From: an uncultured Roseobacter sp.
Lineage (GTDB): Bacteria > Pseudomonadota > Alphaproteobacteria > Rhodobacterales > Rhodobacteraceae
Direction of reading: 5' to 3'
DNA: 64,000 nt
Assembly (NCBI RefSeq): GCF_947488185.1
Contig: NZ_CANKYM010000003.1
Location: 756,873 to 820,872, forward strand
The translations under genes were made by a program, and so were the position numbers. Positions 30,416 to 38,707 of this stretch are shown piece by piece; the stretch's first letter is position 1; each line of letters opens with the position of its first letter. The notes under the pieces are model-generated. The model saw only the letters and a list, made by a program, of their open reading frames with translations, was not told the origin of the DNA and did no database searches.

Positions 30416-31431
30416 GCGGCTTGCGTGATTTTCGCGACCGCGTCGATCTTGGCCCGTGCAGCACCGCTGTCGATGGACGCGGCGGCTTTCTCGACCCCTT
30501 CTTTGAGGTCGGCGACCGCATCGGCAACCAGCAGCGCCGCCGCGGCATTCAGCAAAACGGCATCGCGGTAGGCGGAGGTTTTTCCGTCCAGCAACGCATT
30601 GAAATCGCGCGCATTTTCCTCTGGCGTCCCCCCGATGATCGCCTCGAACGGATGCACGGGCAGACCGGCATCTTCGGGGTGCACCTCCAGATCAGAGACT
30701 GTGCCGTCCGGCGCCAGCGCACTTATCCAGGACACCCCGGTGATAGTCAGCTCGTCCGTGCCGTCTGACCCATGCACCAACCATGCCTTTTCTGACCCCA
30801 GTGCGCCCAGGGTTTCGGCCATGGGGCGGATGAGGTCGCGGGAAAACGCGCCGGTCAGCTGACGTTTCACGCCCGCCGGATTGGTCAGCGGGCCGAGGAT
30901 ATTGAAAATCGTGCGGGTCCCGAGCTCCGCCCGCGTGGGCATCACATGGGCAATGGCGGGGTGGTGCATCGGGGCCATCATGAAACCGATCCCGGCTTCC
31001 TTCAGCGCTTTTTCGACCACATCCGGGCCTACCATAACGTTCAAACCCATTTGGGTCAGCGCATCCGCCGCGCCGGATTTGGAGCTGAGGTTGCGGTTGC
31101 CGTGTTTGGCGACAATGACACCGGCGCCCGCCACGACAAAGGCGGTTGCCGTGGAGATGTTCAGCGTCCCCTTGCCGTCCCCTCCGGTGCCGACGATGTC
31201 CATCGCCCCCTCGGGCGCGCGCACGGCGTTGCATTTGGCGCGCATCACGGCGGCGGCAGCGGCATATTCATCCACGGTTTCGCCGCGCGTGCGCAGTGCC
31301 ATCAGAAGCCCGCCGATCTGGCTGGGTGTGGCCTCGCCCTCAAACAGGATGGAAAACGCCGCCTCGGCCTGATCCTTGGTCAAGGGGCCGGTGGCTGCCG
31401 CGCCAATCAACGGCTTGAGCGCGTCACTCAT
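30412..31431 (-). CDS. trpD: Anthranilate phosphoribosyltransferase
   Basis: TrpD transfers phosphoribose to anthranilate. The 339-aa protein has the PRPP-binding glycine loop [18 protein letters not shown], then [21 protein letters not shown] and the conserved [17 protein letters not shown]. The start overlaps the trpG stop by 4 bp. Length and motifs are normal. Confidence 0.97.
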   Translation of the reverse strand: MSDALKPLIGAAATGPLTKDQAEAAFSILFEGEATPSQIGGLLMALRTRGETVDEYAAAAAVMRAKCNAVRAPEGAMDIVGTGGDGKGTLNISTATAFVVAGAGVIVAKHGNRNLSSKSGAADALTQMGLNVMVGPDVVEKALKEAGIGFMMAPMHHPAIAHVMPTRAELGTRTIFNILGPLTNPAGVKRQLTGAFSRDLIRPMAETLGALGSEKAWLVHGSDGTDELTITGVSWISALAPDGTVSDLEVHPEDAGLPVHPFEAIIGGTPEENARDFNALLDGKTSAYRDAVLLNAAAALLVADAVADLKEGVEKAAASIDSGAARAKIDAVAKITQAA

Positions 31432-32009
31432 GCCGGCACCTTCATCTCGTCGATGAAATTCTGCAACAGCGCGTGACCATGCTCGGACCGGATTGATTCC
31501 GGATGGAACTGCACGCCGTGGATGGGCAGATGCCGGTGCTGCAGCCCCATGATGGTGCCATCATCAAGCTCGGCCGTGATCTCCAGCGCGTCGGGCAGCG
31601 TCTCCCGATCCACGATCAGCGAATGATAGCGCGTGGCGGCAAAGGGGGTGGGCAGCCCGGCAAAAAGACCTTTGCCCGTGTGGCTGATCTGGCCCAGCTT
31701 GCCGTGCACGATGTCCTTGGCCTGGACAACCTTGCCGCCAAAAGCCTGCCCGATGGACTGGTGCCCGAGGCAAACGCCCATCAGGGGGATGCCGGTTTCC
31801 GCCGCTGCAAGGGTGAGGCTTAGGCAAATTCCTGCCTGATCCGGGTCACAGGGGCCCGGCGAGAGCAGAATGCCCTGCGGTTTCATGGCCATGGCCTGCT
31901 GCACATCCAAAGCATCGTTGCGATGGACCACAACATCCGCCCCAAGGCTGCCCAAATAATGCAAAAGGTTGTAGGTAAAACTGTCGTAGTTGTCGATCAG
32001 CAGCAGCAT
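31428..32009 (-). CDS. trpG: Anthranilate synthase glutaminase component
   Basis: TrpG supplies ammonia to TrpE. The 193-aa class I glutamine amidotransferase has the nucleophile cysteine in [16 protein letters not shown], the oxyanion strand [15 protein letters not shown] and the histidine-glutamate pair in VQFHPESI. I start at ATG 32009 ([14 protein letters not shown]); the frame runs further upstream but without sense. It heads the trpG-trpD-ung-trpC-moaC-moeA run. Its partner trpE is 5 kb away on the same strand. Confidence 0.97.
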   Translation of the reverse strand: MLLLIDNYDSFTYNLLHYLGSLGADVVVHRNDALDVQQAMAMKPQGILLSPGPCDPDQAGICLSLTLAAAETGIPLMGVCLGHQSIGQAFGGKVVQAKDIVHGKLGQISHTGKGLFAGLPTPFAATRYHSLIVDRETLPDALEITAELDDGTIMGLQHRHLPIHGVQFHPESIRSEHGHALLQNFIDEMKVPA

Positions 32010-32194
32010 GTCCAAAACTTTGAATTCAGGGCTGGAGGCCGGGGGCTCTAGCGCGGTATATATCGCGCATACATGTTCAGGCTTGCAGCGCTGCGTCAAG
32101 GGGCGCAAAGGTGAGGGGCGGTCTGAACCGCACAGTGGGACCGGTCTTCGACGCAGCAGCGGAGCCGGGTGTGAGACGAAGAGGTGAGCGGAGC

Positions 32195-33889
32195 GTGGCA
32201 CGAGGATTTCTGAGAGGCGCTTTATGGGGTGCGGCGGCCAGCCTGTGTGCGGCGGGCGTTGCATCTGTTGTTGTGGAAGGACCGACCGCGCCGGTGGTCA
32301 AGGCTTCTGCGCCCGTAACAGATGACGCGCCTCAACCGGCAACCACCGCTGCGAAGACGACCAGCGGCGACCGTGTGCCAGTGACTGGGCAGGAGGCCCC
32401 AAAAGCGCCGGCCCCTCAACCTGACACGCTTGCCGCGGTGCGCGAGGACACGGTCCGATCCGCGGCTCAGCCGGAAACGGGGACAGCCGCGCTCTTGAGT
32501 GATCCGGGAGTGGACAGCAATCAAACCGTCATCAGTGCGGGTACGACGGAGACACCCGTTGTGCCCAATCCGCAAGCCATGGGATTGAGAGCGCCGGTGG
32601 TTGATGCGGGGATCAATGTCTCCACGGACCCTGCACAGCCACCGGAGCCGGAAGTCACGCAGGAACTGGCACTCAGCGAAGATCCGGCGCAGCCTGAGTC
32701 ACCCTCTGTAAACGTGCAGCCTTCGGGTCTTGCGCCGGAGGGTGACGTGGCGCCCGAGGCAGATTTTGCAGACACGTCCATTTCAGTGGAACCTGTTCAA
32801 CCGCCGCTCCCTGATGTTGCGTCCGAGACACAAGCATTTGAGCCTGAACCGGATGCGCCCACGCCAAGCGATACGCCTGCCACGGCAGAGGATGGGCCCG
32901 CGCCACAACCGGCGCAGACTGCAGTGACCGCGCCTTCACCGTCTGCCTCGGACGTGGAGGACGACGTCGAGACTGCCGACATATCACCTCCGCCGCTACC
33001 GCAGGATGCCGTAGACGCGCCGGAACTGGCTTCCGAAGATGTCTTGGCAGGCATCGGCACCCCGGTCGGGACCTTTGGCAATCTGGCACCGGATGTTCAG
33101 ATCAACCGCCTGCCGACGCTGAACGATCCCGCGGCACAAGGCCCCGAAGAGATACTCTTACCAGAGGCGGAAGAGGATGCGGCAGCAGAGGTTACGATTT
33201 CTGAACGTCCTGTTGAGCGTTTCGCCGTGCCGCATGATAATCTGGATGGGAAGCCGGTAATGGCGATCGTGCTGATGGACGAAGGTGTCGATTTATCACG
33301 TGATACGATTGGGCTGCCCGCGTTGCGCAGTTTCCCCTATCCGATCAGCTTTGCAGTCGACAGCAGCCTGCCCGATGCGAAAGAACGGATGGCGGCCTAT
33401 CGCGCAGAGGGGTTTGAAGTGCTGGCCACCGTGAACTTGCCGCAGAGCGCGAAGGCGGGTGATGCAGAGGTGTCGCTGGCTGTGGCCTTGGATGCGGTTC
33501 CGGAGGCTGTTGGGGTGTTGGAAGGTGTGGGTGAAGGGGTTCAGAGCTCCCGGGACGCTGCGCGGCAGGTAACCGAAATTCTGGCTGCGAGTGGCCATGG
33601 TTTTGTGACCCAAAACAAGGGCCTCAATACCGTACAGAAACTTGCTGCCAGGGCCGGAGTGCCATCTGCTGTGGTATTCCGAGACTTTGACAGCAGCGAT
33701 CAGACCCCAAGCGTGATCCGCCGTTTTCTGGATCAGGCAGCGTTTCGGGCGGGACGGGACGGTGCGGTGATCATGCTGGGGCGTCTGCGTGAAGATACAA
33801 TTTCGGCTCTGCTGCTATGGGGGTTGCAGGATCGTGCGGAGCAGGTGGCGCTGGTGCCGGTTTCCGCAGCGCTGACCACGCAGCAATAG
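32195..33889 (+). CDS. Divergent polysaccharide deacetylase family protein with long acidic linker
   Basis: This protein of about 564 aa has an N-terminal membrane anchor (FLRGALWGAAASLCAAGVASVV). A region of about 320 residues rich in Pro, Ala, Glu and Asp follows and is surely disordered. The C-terminal domain (residues about 350-560) contains MAIVLMDEGVDLS, FPYPISFAVDSSLPDAKERM, GHGFVTQNKGLNTV and VVFRDFDSSDQTP. That domain matches the divergent polysaccharide deacetylase (YibQ, DUF610) family found near divisome and envelope genes. I prefer the GTG at 32195, but the frame is open back to 32111. It is divergent from trpG. Confidence 0.8.
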   Translation: MARGFLRGALWGAAASLCAAGVASVVVEGPTAPVVKASAPVTDDAPQPATTAAKTTSGDRVPVTGQEAPKAPAPQPDTLAAVREDTVRSAAQPETGTAALLSDPGVDSNQTVISAGTTETPVVPNPQAMGLRAPVVDAGINVSTDPAQPPEPEVTQELALSEDPAQPESPSVNVQPSGLAPEGDVAPEADFADTSISVEPVQPPLPDVASETQAFEPEPDAPTPSDTPATAEDGPAPQPAQTAVTAPSPSASDVEDDVETADISPPPLPQDAVDAPELASEDVLAGIGTPVGTFGNLAPDVQINRLPTLNDPAAQGPEEILLPEAEEDAAAEVTISERPVERFAVPHDNLDGKPVMAIVLMDEGVDLSRDTIGLPALRSFPYPISFAVDSSLPDAKERMAAYRAEGFEVLATVNLPQSAKAGDAEVSLAVALDAVPEAVGVLEGVGEGVQSSRDAARQVTEILAASGHGFVTQNKGLNTVQKLAARAGVPSAVVFRDFDSSDQTPSVIRRFLDQAAFRAGRDGAVIMLGRLREDTISALLLWGLQDRAEQVALVPVSAALTTQQ

Positions 33890-33895
33890 ACTTCT

Positions 33896-35962
33896 TCAGG
33901 CGCGTTGGGCCGTTTTATCGACGAAGTTTCGATACCAATCGGCAAAATCCTCTGCAGCCATGGGGTGCCCGATGGCGTAGCCCTGCACAACGTCGCATCC
34001 CAGCTCTTTGATCCGGGCGAAAAGCGCGTCATTCTCAACGCCCTCGGCCACCACGCGCATGTTGAGATTGCGGGACAGGGCCACAAGCGCGGAAATGATG
34101 CTTTCGGCGCGGACTTTCGGCACCGGTTCCACGATGGATCGATCAAGCTTGATCCCGTCAATGCGGAGCCGTGACAAGTTCGACATGGAAGCATAGCCGG
34201 TGCCAAAATCATCCAGAACCACGGAGAACCCAGCTTTTGTCAGGTTCTCCACGGTTTGGATGGCATCGTCATCGTCGCTTTCGATGAGCGTGTTTTCCAG
34301 GACTTCGATCGTCAGATCGCTAGGTGCCATGCCACGAGCGAGTACTTCCTGTAGTAGGCGGTCTGGCAGGTTCGGGTCACGCAGAGTTGCGGGGGAGGCA
34401 TTGATCGAGATGGTCGGCACGTCAATGCCGCGCGTGCGGAAATCTTCCAGGGCATCCAACCCTTTCTCCAGCATCATCAAATCGATTTGGCGGATCAGAC
34501 CTGCTTCTTCCGCTGCAGCAATAAAAGTGGCGGGCGCGATCAAGCCGCGGTCTGGGTGCCGCCAGCGCGCAAGAACTTCACACCCGAACAGCTGACCGCT
34601 GTCGGTACAGACCTGTGGCTGGAAATGCGGTTCGAAATGCTCCGCCTCAAGTGCATGTGTGATCTCTGCAAAGAGCGCTTGTCGATTGCTGATTTCTTCG
34701 CGCAGATCGCCGGAGAACGCACAAACCTGCCCTCTGCCGTCGCGTTTCGCCTTGTAAAGAGCGAGATCCGCCTCGATCAGCAATTGATCCGGCGTCGCCA
34801 CTGATGAGGTTGCCAGCGTAAAACCGATGCTGGCGCCGATTTCGCAGGGGGTGCCTTCAATCTGCATGGGTTGGCTTATGGCCGTCACCAGACGGTCACC
34901 CAAGTGTTCGAGGTCATCCATTGACTTTGGTGCCTTGACGACAATGACGAATTCGTCACCGCCAATCCGGGCGACAAGGTCATCTGAGCGGGCATGCGCC
35001 AGCAGGATTCGGGCTACTTCGATCAGAACGTCATCACCCGCTTTATGCCCCAGGCTGTCGTTGACGGCCTTGAAACGATCCAGGTCGATTTTCATGACGC
35101 TGACCGCAACGTCTCCGCTGGAACCTGTTCCGATCCCGGACAGATAGTCATAGAGCGCCCGGCGGTTCAGCAGGCCGGTGAGTGCATCGTGATTGGCCGC
35201 ATGGGTCAGGTTATTGCGTGCGGCGACCAGCTCTTTGTTGCGTTGACGGATGGATTCAAAAGAGGCGTTCAGCTGCTTTCCACGGCGTTCGAACCGCCGG
35301 ATGGTGCGGCTTACAGAGACCTGTGCGGGCAGGAAAATGAATAACGCTTCCATCATGAGGATCAACAGCGCCGTGGCCAGTGCGATGGTTTCCAGCCGGT
35401 GCAGCCAGTGGGTCTGCGCTATGGATTGCGCTTCGTGCAGATTGGCCGCCCTGTTCAGGGCCGACAGCAGGTTTTGCTGACCCAGTGCCACCAGTTGGTT
35501 TTGCATGTTCGTCTTTACCTCACCGCCGGCCTCGATGGTGTAGCGCGCGGTGGAGACAAATCGACGGGAAAAGTAGTCCAGAGGAAATTCAGGATCGTCA
35601 AAGTAGAGGCGCTGGAGTTCCGATGACAGATCCCTGCGCGTTGTAAGCCAGATATTTGAATCCTCAAACAGCTTGATGGCGGACAGCAACCGCGCTTCCG
35701 TTTCCGCTGACGGGTTGCGTTCACTCTCGCGCATCAGGAAAAGGATGCGCTGGCTGAGCATGACCTGCCTTGTGCTGATCTGGCTTGCTTCGGCGTCCGC
35801 TTCGGATTCGGAAATGGCGACGATGGAGGCGTAATGTGCGCCCGAGATCGTGATGCAGACGATACACAGGCCCAAGGCGTATCGCTTCCACAAGGATTGT
35901 GGTCTCGTGATACAGACATGGCGGATAAATCCGCGTGTCAGCTTTTTGAGAATACCAGTCAA
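33896..35962 (-). CDS. Membrane GGDEF-EAL cyclic-di-GMP protein
   Basis: This 688-aa protein has an N-terminal membrane helix (YALGLCIVCITISGAHYASI) and a periplasmic sensor region of about 150 residues. A second membrane helix near residue 195 (IALATALLILMMEALFIFLP) is followed by a coiled linker, a GGDEF domain and an EAL domain. The cyclase motif VARIGGDEFVIVV is intact. The phosphodiesterase side has CEVLARWRHP, INASPATLRDPNL, LDDFGTGYASMSNL and VVAEGVEN, so both activities are plausible. The two-helix layout implies sensing of a periplasmic signal. It stands alone, convergent with the deacetylase-like gene (6-bp gap). Confidence 0.93.
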   Translation of the reverse strand: MTGILKKLTRGFIRHVCITRPQSLWKRYALGLCIVCITISGAHYASIVAISESEADAEASQISTRQVMLSQRILFLMRESERNPSAETEARLLSAIKLFEDSNIWLTTRRDLSSELQRLYFDDPEFPLDYFSRRFVSTARYTIEAGGEVKTNMQNQLVALGQQNLLSALNRAANLHEAQSIAQTHWLHRLETIALATALLILMMEALFIFLPAQVSVSRTIRRFERRGKQLNASFESIRQRNKELVAARNNLTHAANHDALTGLLNRRALYDYLSGIGTGSSGDVAVSVMKIDLDRFKAVNDSLGHKAGDDVLIEVARILLAHARSDDLVARIGGDEFVIVVKAPKSMDDLEHLGDRLVTAISQPMQIEGTPCEIGASIGFTLATSSVATPDQLLIEADLALYKAKRDGRGQVCAFSGDLREEISNRQALFAEITHALEAEHFEPHFQPQVCTDSGQLFGCEVLARWRHPDRGLIAPATFIAAAEEAGLIRQIDLMMLEKGLDALEDFRTRGIDVPTISINASPATLRDPNLPDRLLQEVLARGMAPSDLTIEVLENTLIESDDDDAIQTVENLTKAGFSVVLDDFGTGYASMSNLSRLRIDGIKLDRSIVEPVPKVRAESIISALVALSRNLNMRVVAEGVENDALFARIKELGCDVVQGYAIGHPMAAEDFADWYRNFVDKTAQRA

Positions 35963-36066
35963 CCCGGGCCCCAGACGTCGTTGCGCGATGCAAGGCGACC
36001 CCCCAACGGATCAAAAGCCCTGCTTGTCCTGACAAAATGACCTGCCTGAGTTTCGATACTCTCAAG

Positions 36067-36102
36067 AAAACCGGGCTTGGGCGGCGCGCGACCCCGGTTT
36101 TT
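36067..36102 (-). terminator. Rho-independent terminator, probably bidirectional
   Basis: A 9-bp perfect stem, AAAACCGGG (36067-36075) with CCCGGTTTT (36093-36101), has T-rich flanks on both strands. On the minus strand it follows the desuccinylase-like gene and precedes the GGDEF-EAL gene, so it would end the ppiD-trpE-desuccinylase transcript. Confidence 0.7.
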
Positions 36103-36151
36103 AGCCCGCAATTGAGACGGATTTACTGAAAAATGGATGCAGTTTCCGGTG

Positions 36152-37189
36152 TCAGATGATCTCGTCTTCGTCGAAGAGCGGGTCTGTTTCGAGCTGGGAA
36201 GCCAGGTCTTCAACCGTGTCTTCCGCAACGCTGGGGCTGAGGGCCGCGAGGTGAAAGACCGCGTCTCCCTCATTCACCAGCGGCAGGATCGCGCGCCCGA
36301 TCAGGATGCCGGGCGAGGGGGCAATGAGATCGGTTTCCAACCCACCAAAGGGGTCCGAGATCGTGGCCAAAACGTCACCTGCGACAACAGTTTCACCCTC
36401 TGCGCGGAAGGTGCGCAAGAGGCCCCCGGCAGGCGCCCGCAGCCAGGTGGAGGATGTGCAGACATAGGGTTTGGCCTTGGCCTTGGCGATGCCCTTCGCC
36501 GCCAGCATCGACATGCTGCGCATCACGCGCAGGATCCCGGCGACCCCGGCCCGCACGGCCATTTCGTCAAAGCGCAGGCCTTCGCCCGCCTCATAAAGCA
36601 GAACCGGTGTGCCGCGCGCGGCGGCCTCTGCCCGTAGCGACCCGTCACGCAAGGGCGATGTCAGAACAACCGGGGCGCCAAAGACTGCGGCCATGTCCCG
36701 TGTTCCTGCATCACCGGGCGAGACACGGATTTGCGGTAGGTTCGTTCTGTGGATCGCCGCGGAATGCAGATCGATCCCGACATCGCAGCGCGAGACGACC
36801 TCGTTCAGAAAGATATGCGCCAAACGGGAGCCGAGCGAGCCCGACGGGTGACCGGGAAAGCAGCGGTTCAGATCCCGCCGGTCAGGCAAATAGCGGGAGC
36901 GGTTGAGAAAGCCAAAGGTGTTCACCACGGGCACCACCATCAGCGTCCCCCGCAGGGATTTGAGTTGCGGCGCGCGCAGCAGACGCCGCACGATCTCAAC
37001 CCCGATCACCTCATCCCCATGCACAGCCGCCGAGATGAACATCACCGGCCCCGCGCGTTTGCCGTGATGGACCTGCACGGAGAGGTTAACCGGCGTGTGG
37101 TCGGGCAGGATGGAGACGGGAAGGTGGACTGTTTCGATACTGCCGGGCCCGATGTGTTTTCCCGCAATTTCAAAGGGCTGGCGCGGCAT
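36152..37189 (-). CDS. Succinylglutamate desuccinylase/aspartoacylase family protein
   Basis: This 345-aa zinc carboxypeptidase-like hydrolase has the metal-binding HGDE motif in ISAAVHGDEVIGVEIV, a conserved NTFGFLNRSRYLPDRRDLNRCFPG, and the second zinc histidine in VGIDLHSAAIHRTN. The catalytic glutamate is likely in VLLYEAGEGLRF. The C-terminal 90 residues form a beta-rich domain. The substrate is not known; relatives remove acyl groups from amino acids. It follows trpE by 3 bp on the same strand, so it is cotranscribed with the anthranilate synthase gene, and the link to tryptophan metabolism is unexplained. Confidence 0.85.
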   Translation of the reverse strand: MPRQPFEIAGKHIGPGSIETVHLPVSILPDHTPVNLSVQVHHGKRAGPVMFISAAVHGDEVIGVEIVRRLLRAPQLKSLRGTLMVVPVVNTFGFLNRSRYLPDRRDLNRCFPGHPSGSLGSRLAHIFLNEVVSRCDVGIDLHSAAIHRTNLPQIRVSPGDAGTRDMAAVFGAPVVLTSPLRDGSLRAEAAARGTPVLLYEAGEGLRFDEMAVRAGVAGILRVMRSMSMLAAKGIAKAKAKPYVCTSSTWLRAPAGGLLRTFRAEGETVVAGDVLATISDPFGGLETDLIAPSPGILIGRAILPLVNEGDAVFHLAALSPSVAEDTVEDLASQLETDPLFDEDEII

Positions 37190-37192
37190 GGA

Positions 37193-38704
37193 TCAGCTGT
37201 TGCCCTGACCTGAAAAACGCGCGGCATCTGCGGCGGCCCGGCGAATGGCGTTGGATTTATGCACCGTTTCCTGGAACTCCGCCTCGGGGTCGCTGTCGTA
37301 GACCACGCCGCCGCCAGCCTGGATGTAGAGCGTCTGACCCTGCACCACCGCCGTGCGCAGCGCGATGCACATGTCCATGTCGCCGCCTGCGCTGAAATAG
37401 CCAACACCGCCGCCGTAGATCCCGCGCTTTTCAGGCTCCAGCTCGTCGATGATCTCCATCGCGCGCACCTTGGGCGCGCCTGAGACGGTGCCCGCAGGCA
37501 TGCCCGCAAAAAACGCATCGAGCGCGTCCTTGTCGTCCTGCAACTCGCCCACCACGTTGGAGACGATGTGCATCACGTGGCTGTAGCGTTCGACGATGAA
37601 TTCTTCGGTAGGGCGCACGGTGCCGATCTTGGCGACGCGGCCCACATCGTTGCGCCCCAGATCGAGCAGCATGAGGTGTTCGGCCAGCTCCTTCTGATCG
37701 GCCAGCAGATCGGCCTCCAGCGCGTTGTCCTCTTCCGGCGTGGCACCGCGGGGGCGGGTGCCCGCGATGGGGCGGATCGTGACCTCATTGCCAAAGACGC
37801 GTACGAGGATTTCCGGGCTGGCCCCGATGACCTGAAAGCTGCCGAAGTTGAAATAGAACATGAAGGGCGAGGGGTTCGTGCGCCGCAGCGAGCGGTAGAG
37901 CGCAAAGGGGTCCTGCTTGAAATCCTGCGCCCAGCGTTGCGCTGGGACCACCTGAAAGATGTCGCCTGCGCGGATGTAGTCCTTGGCGGTCTCGACGGCC
38001 TGCTTATAACCCTCGTGGGTGAAGTTGCTGACCGGCGCGCCGGGGGCTTGCGCCTCACCCAGATCGCGGGTGGCCACGGGCATGGCGCGCTCCAGATCGC
38101 GCACCGCGTCCATCACCCGCTCGGCAGCCTGCGCATAGGCCGCGCGGGCGGATTGGCCCTCCGACACCCAAGCGGGGGAGACCACGGTGACCTCGCCCTT
38201 GACCCCGTCAAGCACGGCAATCACCGAAGGGCGCAGCATCACCGCATCGGGCAGGCCCAGCGGATCGGGATTGATATCTGGCAGATGCTCCACCAGCCGC
38301 ACCATGTCATAGCCCAGATAGCCAAAGAGCCCGGCGGCCGCCTGCGGCAGGTCATCGGGCAGGGCGATGCGGCTTTCCGCAAGCAGGGCGCGCAGCGTGC
38401 CCAGCGGATTGCCGTCCTGCGGGGTAAAAGCCTCCGCGTCATAGCGCGCCGCACGGTTGATCTCGCTGGTCTCGCCCCGGCAGCGCCAGATCAGGTCCGG
38501 CTTCATACCGATGATGGAATAGCGCCCGCGGATTTCACCCCCCGTGACTGATTCCAGCACAAAGGCGTCCTTTTGCGCCCCCGTCAGCTTCAGCATCAGG
38601 GAAACGGGTGTGTCCAGATCTGCGGCCAGCCGCGTATAGACGATCTGGTTGCGACCCTCTGCATAGGCCGCGTCGAAGGTTTCAAAATCCGGGGTCAACG
38701 CCAT
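37193..38704 (-). CDS. trpE: Anthranilate synthase component I
   Basis: TrpE makes anthranilate from chorismate with ammonia from TrpG. The 503-aa protein has the N-terminal regulatory domain with a plausible LLES feedback element (FVLESVTGGEIRGRYS). Catalytic signatures are FNFGSFQVIGASPEILV, IRPIAGTRPRGAT, DLGRNDVGRVA, AGTVSGAPKVRAMEII and GGGVGYFSAGGDMD. It starts 3 bp after the ppiD stop and is separated from trpG by about 5 kb of other genes. No leader peptide or attenuator fits in the gap, so control must come from the ppiD promoter or feedback. Confidence 0.97.
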   Translation of the reverse strand: MALTPDFETFDAAYAEGRNQIVYTRLAADLDTPVSLMLKLTGAQKDAFVLESVTGGEIRGRYSIIGMKPDLIWRCRGETSEINRAARYDAEAFTPQDGNPLGTLRALLAESRIALPDDLPQAAAGLFGYLGYDMVRLVEHLPDINPDPLGLPDAVMLRPSVIAVLDGVKGEVTVVSPAWVSEGQSARAAYAQAAERVMDAVRDLERAMPVATRDLGEAQAPGAPVSNFTHEGYKQAVETAKDYIRAGDIFQVVPAQRWAQDFKQDPFALYRSLRRTNPSPFMFYFNFGSFQVIGASPEILVRVFGNEVTIRPIAGTRPRGATPEEDNALEADLLADQKELAEHLMLLDLGRNDVGRVAKIGTVRPTEEFIVERYSHVMHIVSNVVGELQDDKDALDAFFAGMPAGTVSGAPKVRAMEIIDELEPEKRGIYGGGVGYFSAGGDMDMCIALRTAVVQGQTLYIQAGGGVVYDSDPEAEFQETVHKSNAIRRAAADAARFSGQGNS

Positions 38705-38707
38705 GGG

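Noticed and set aside
35721..36065. 114-aa ORF upstream of the GGDEF-EAL gene
   Set aside because: Overlaps the GGDEF-EAL N-terminus in another frame and covers the terminator region; no ribosome site or sense.
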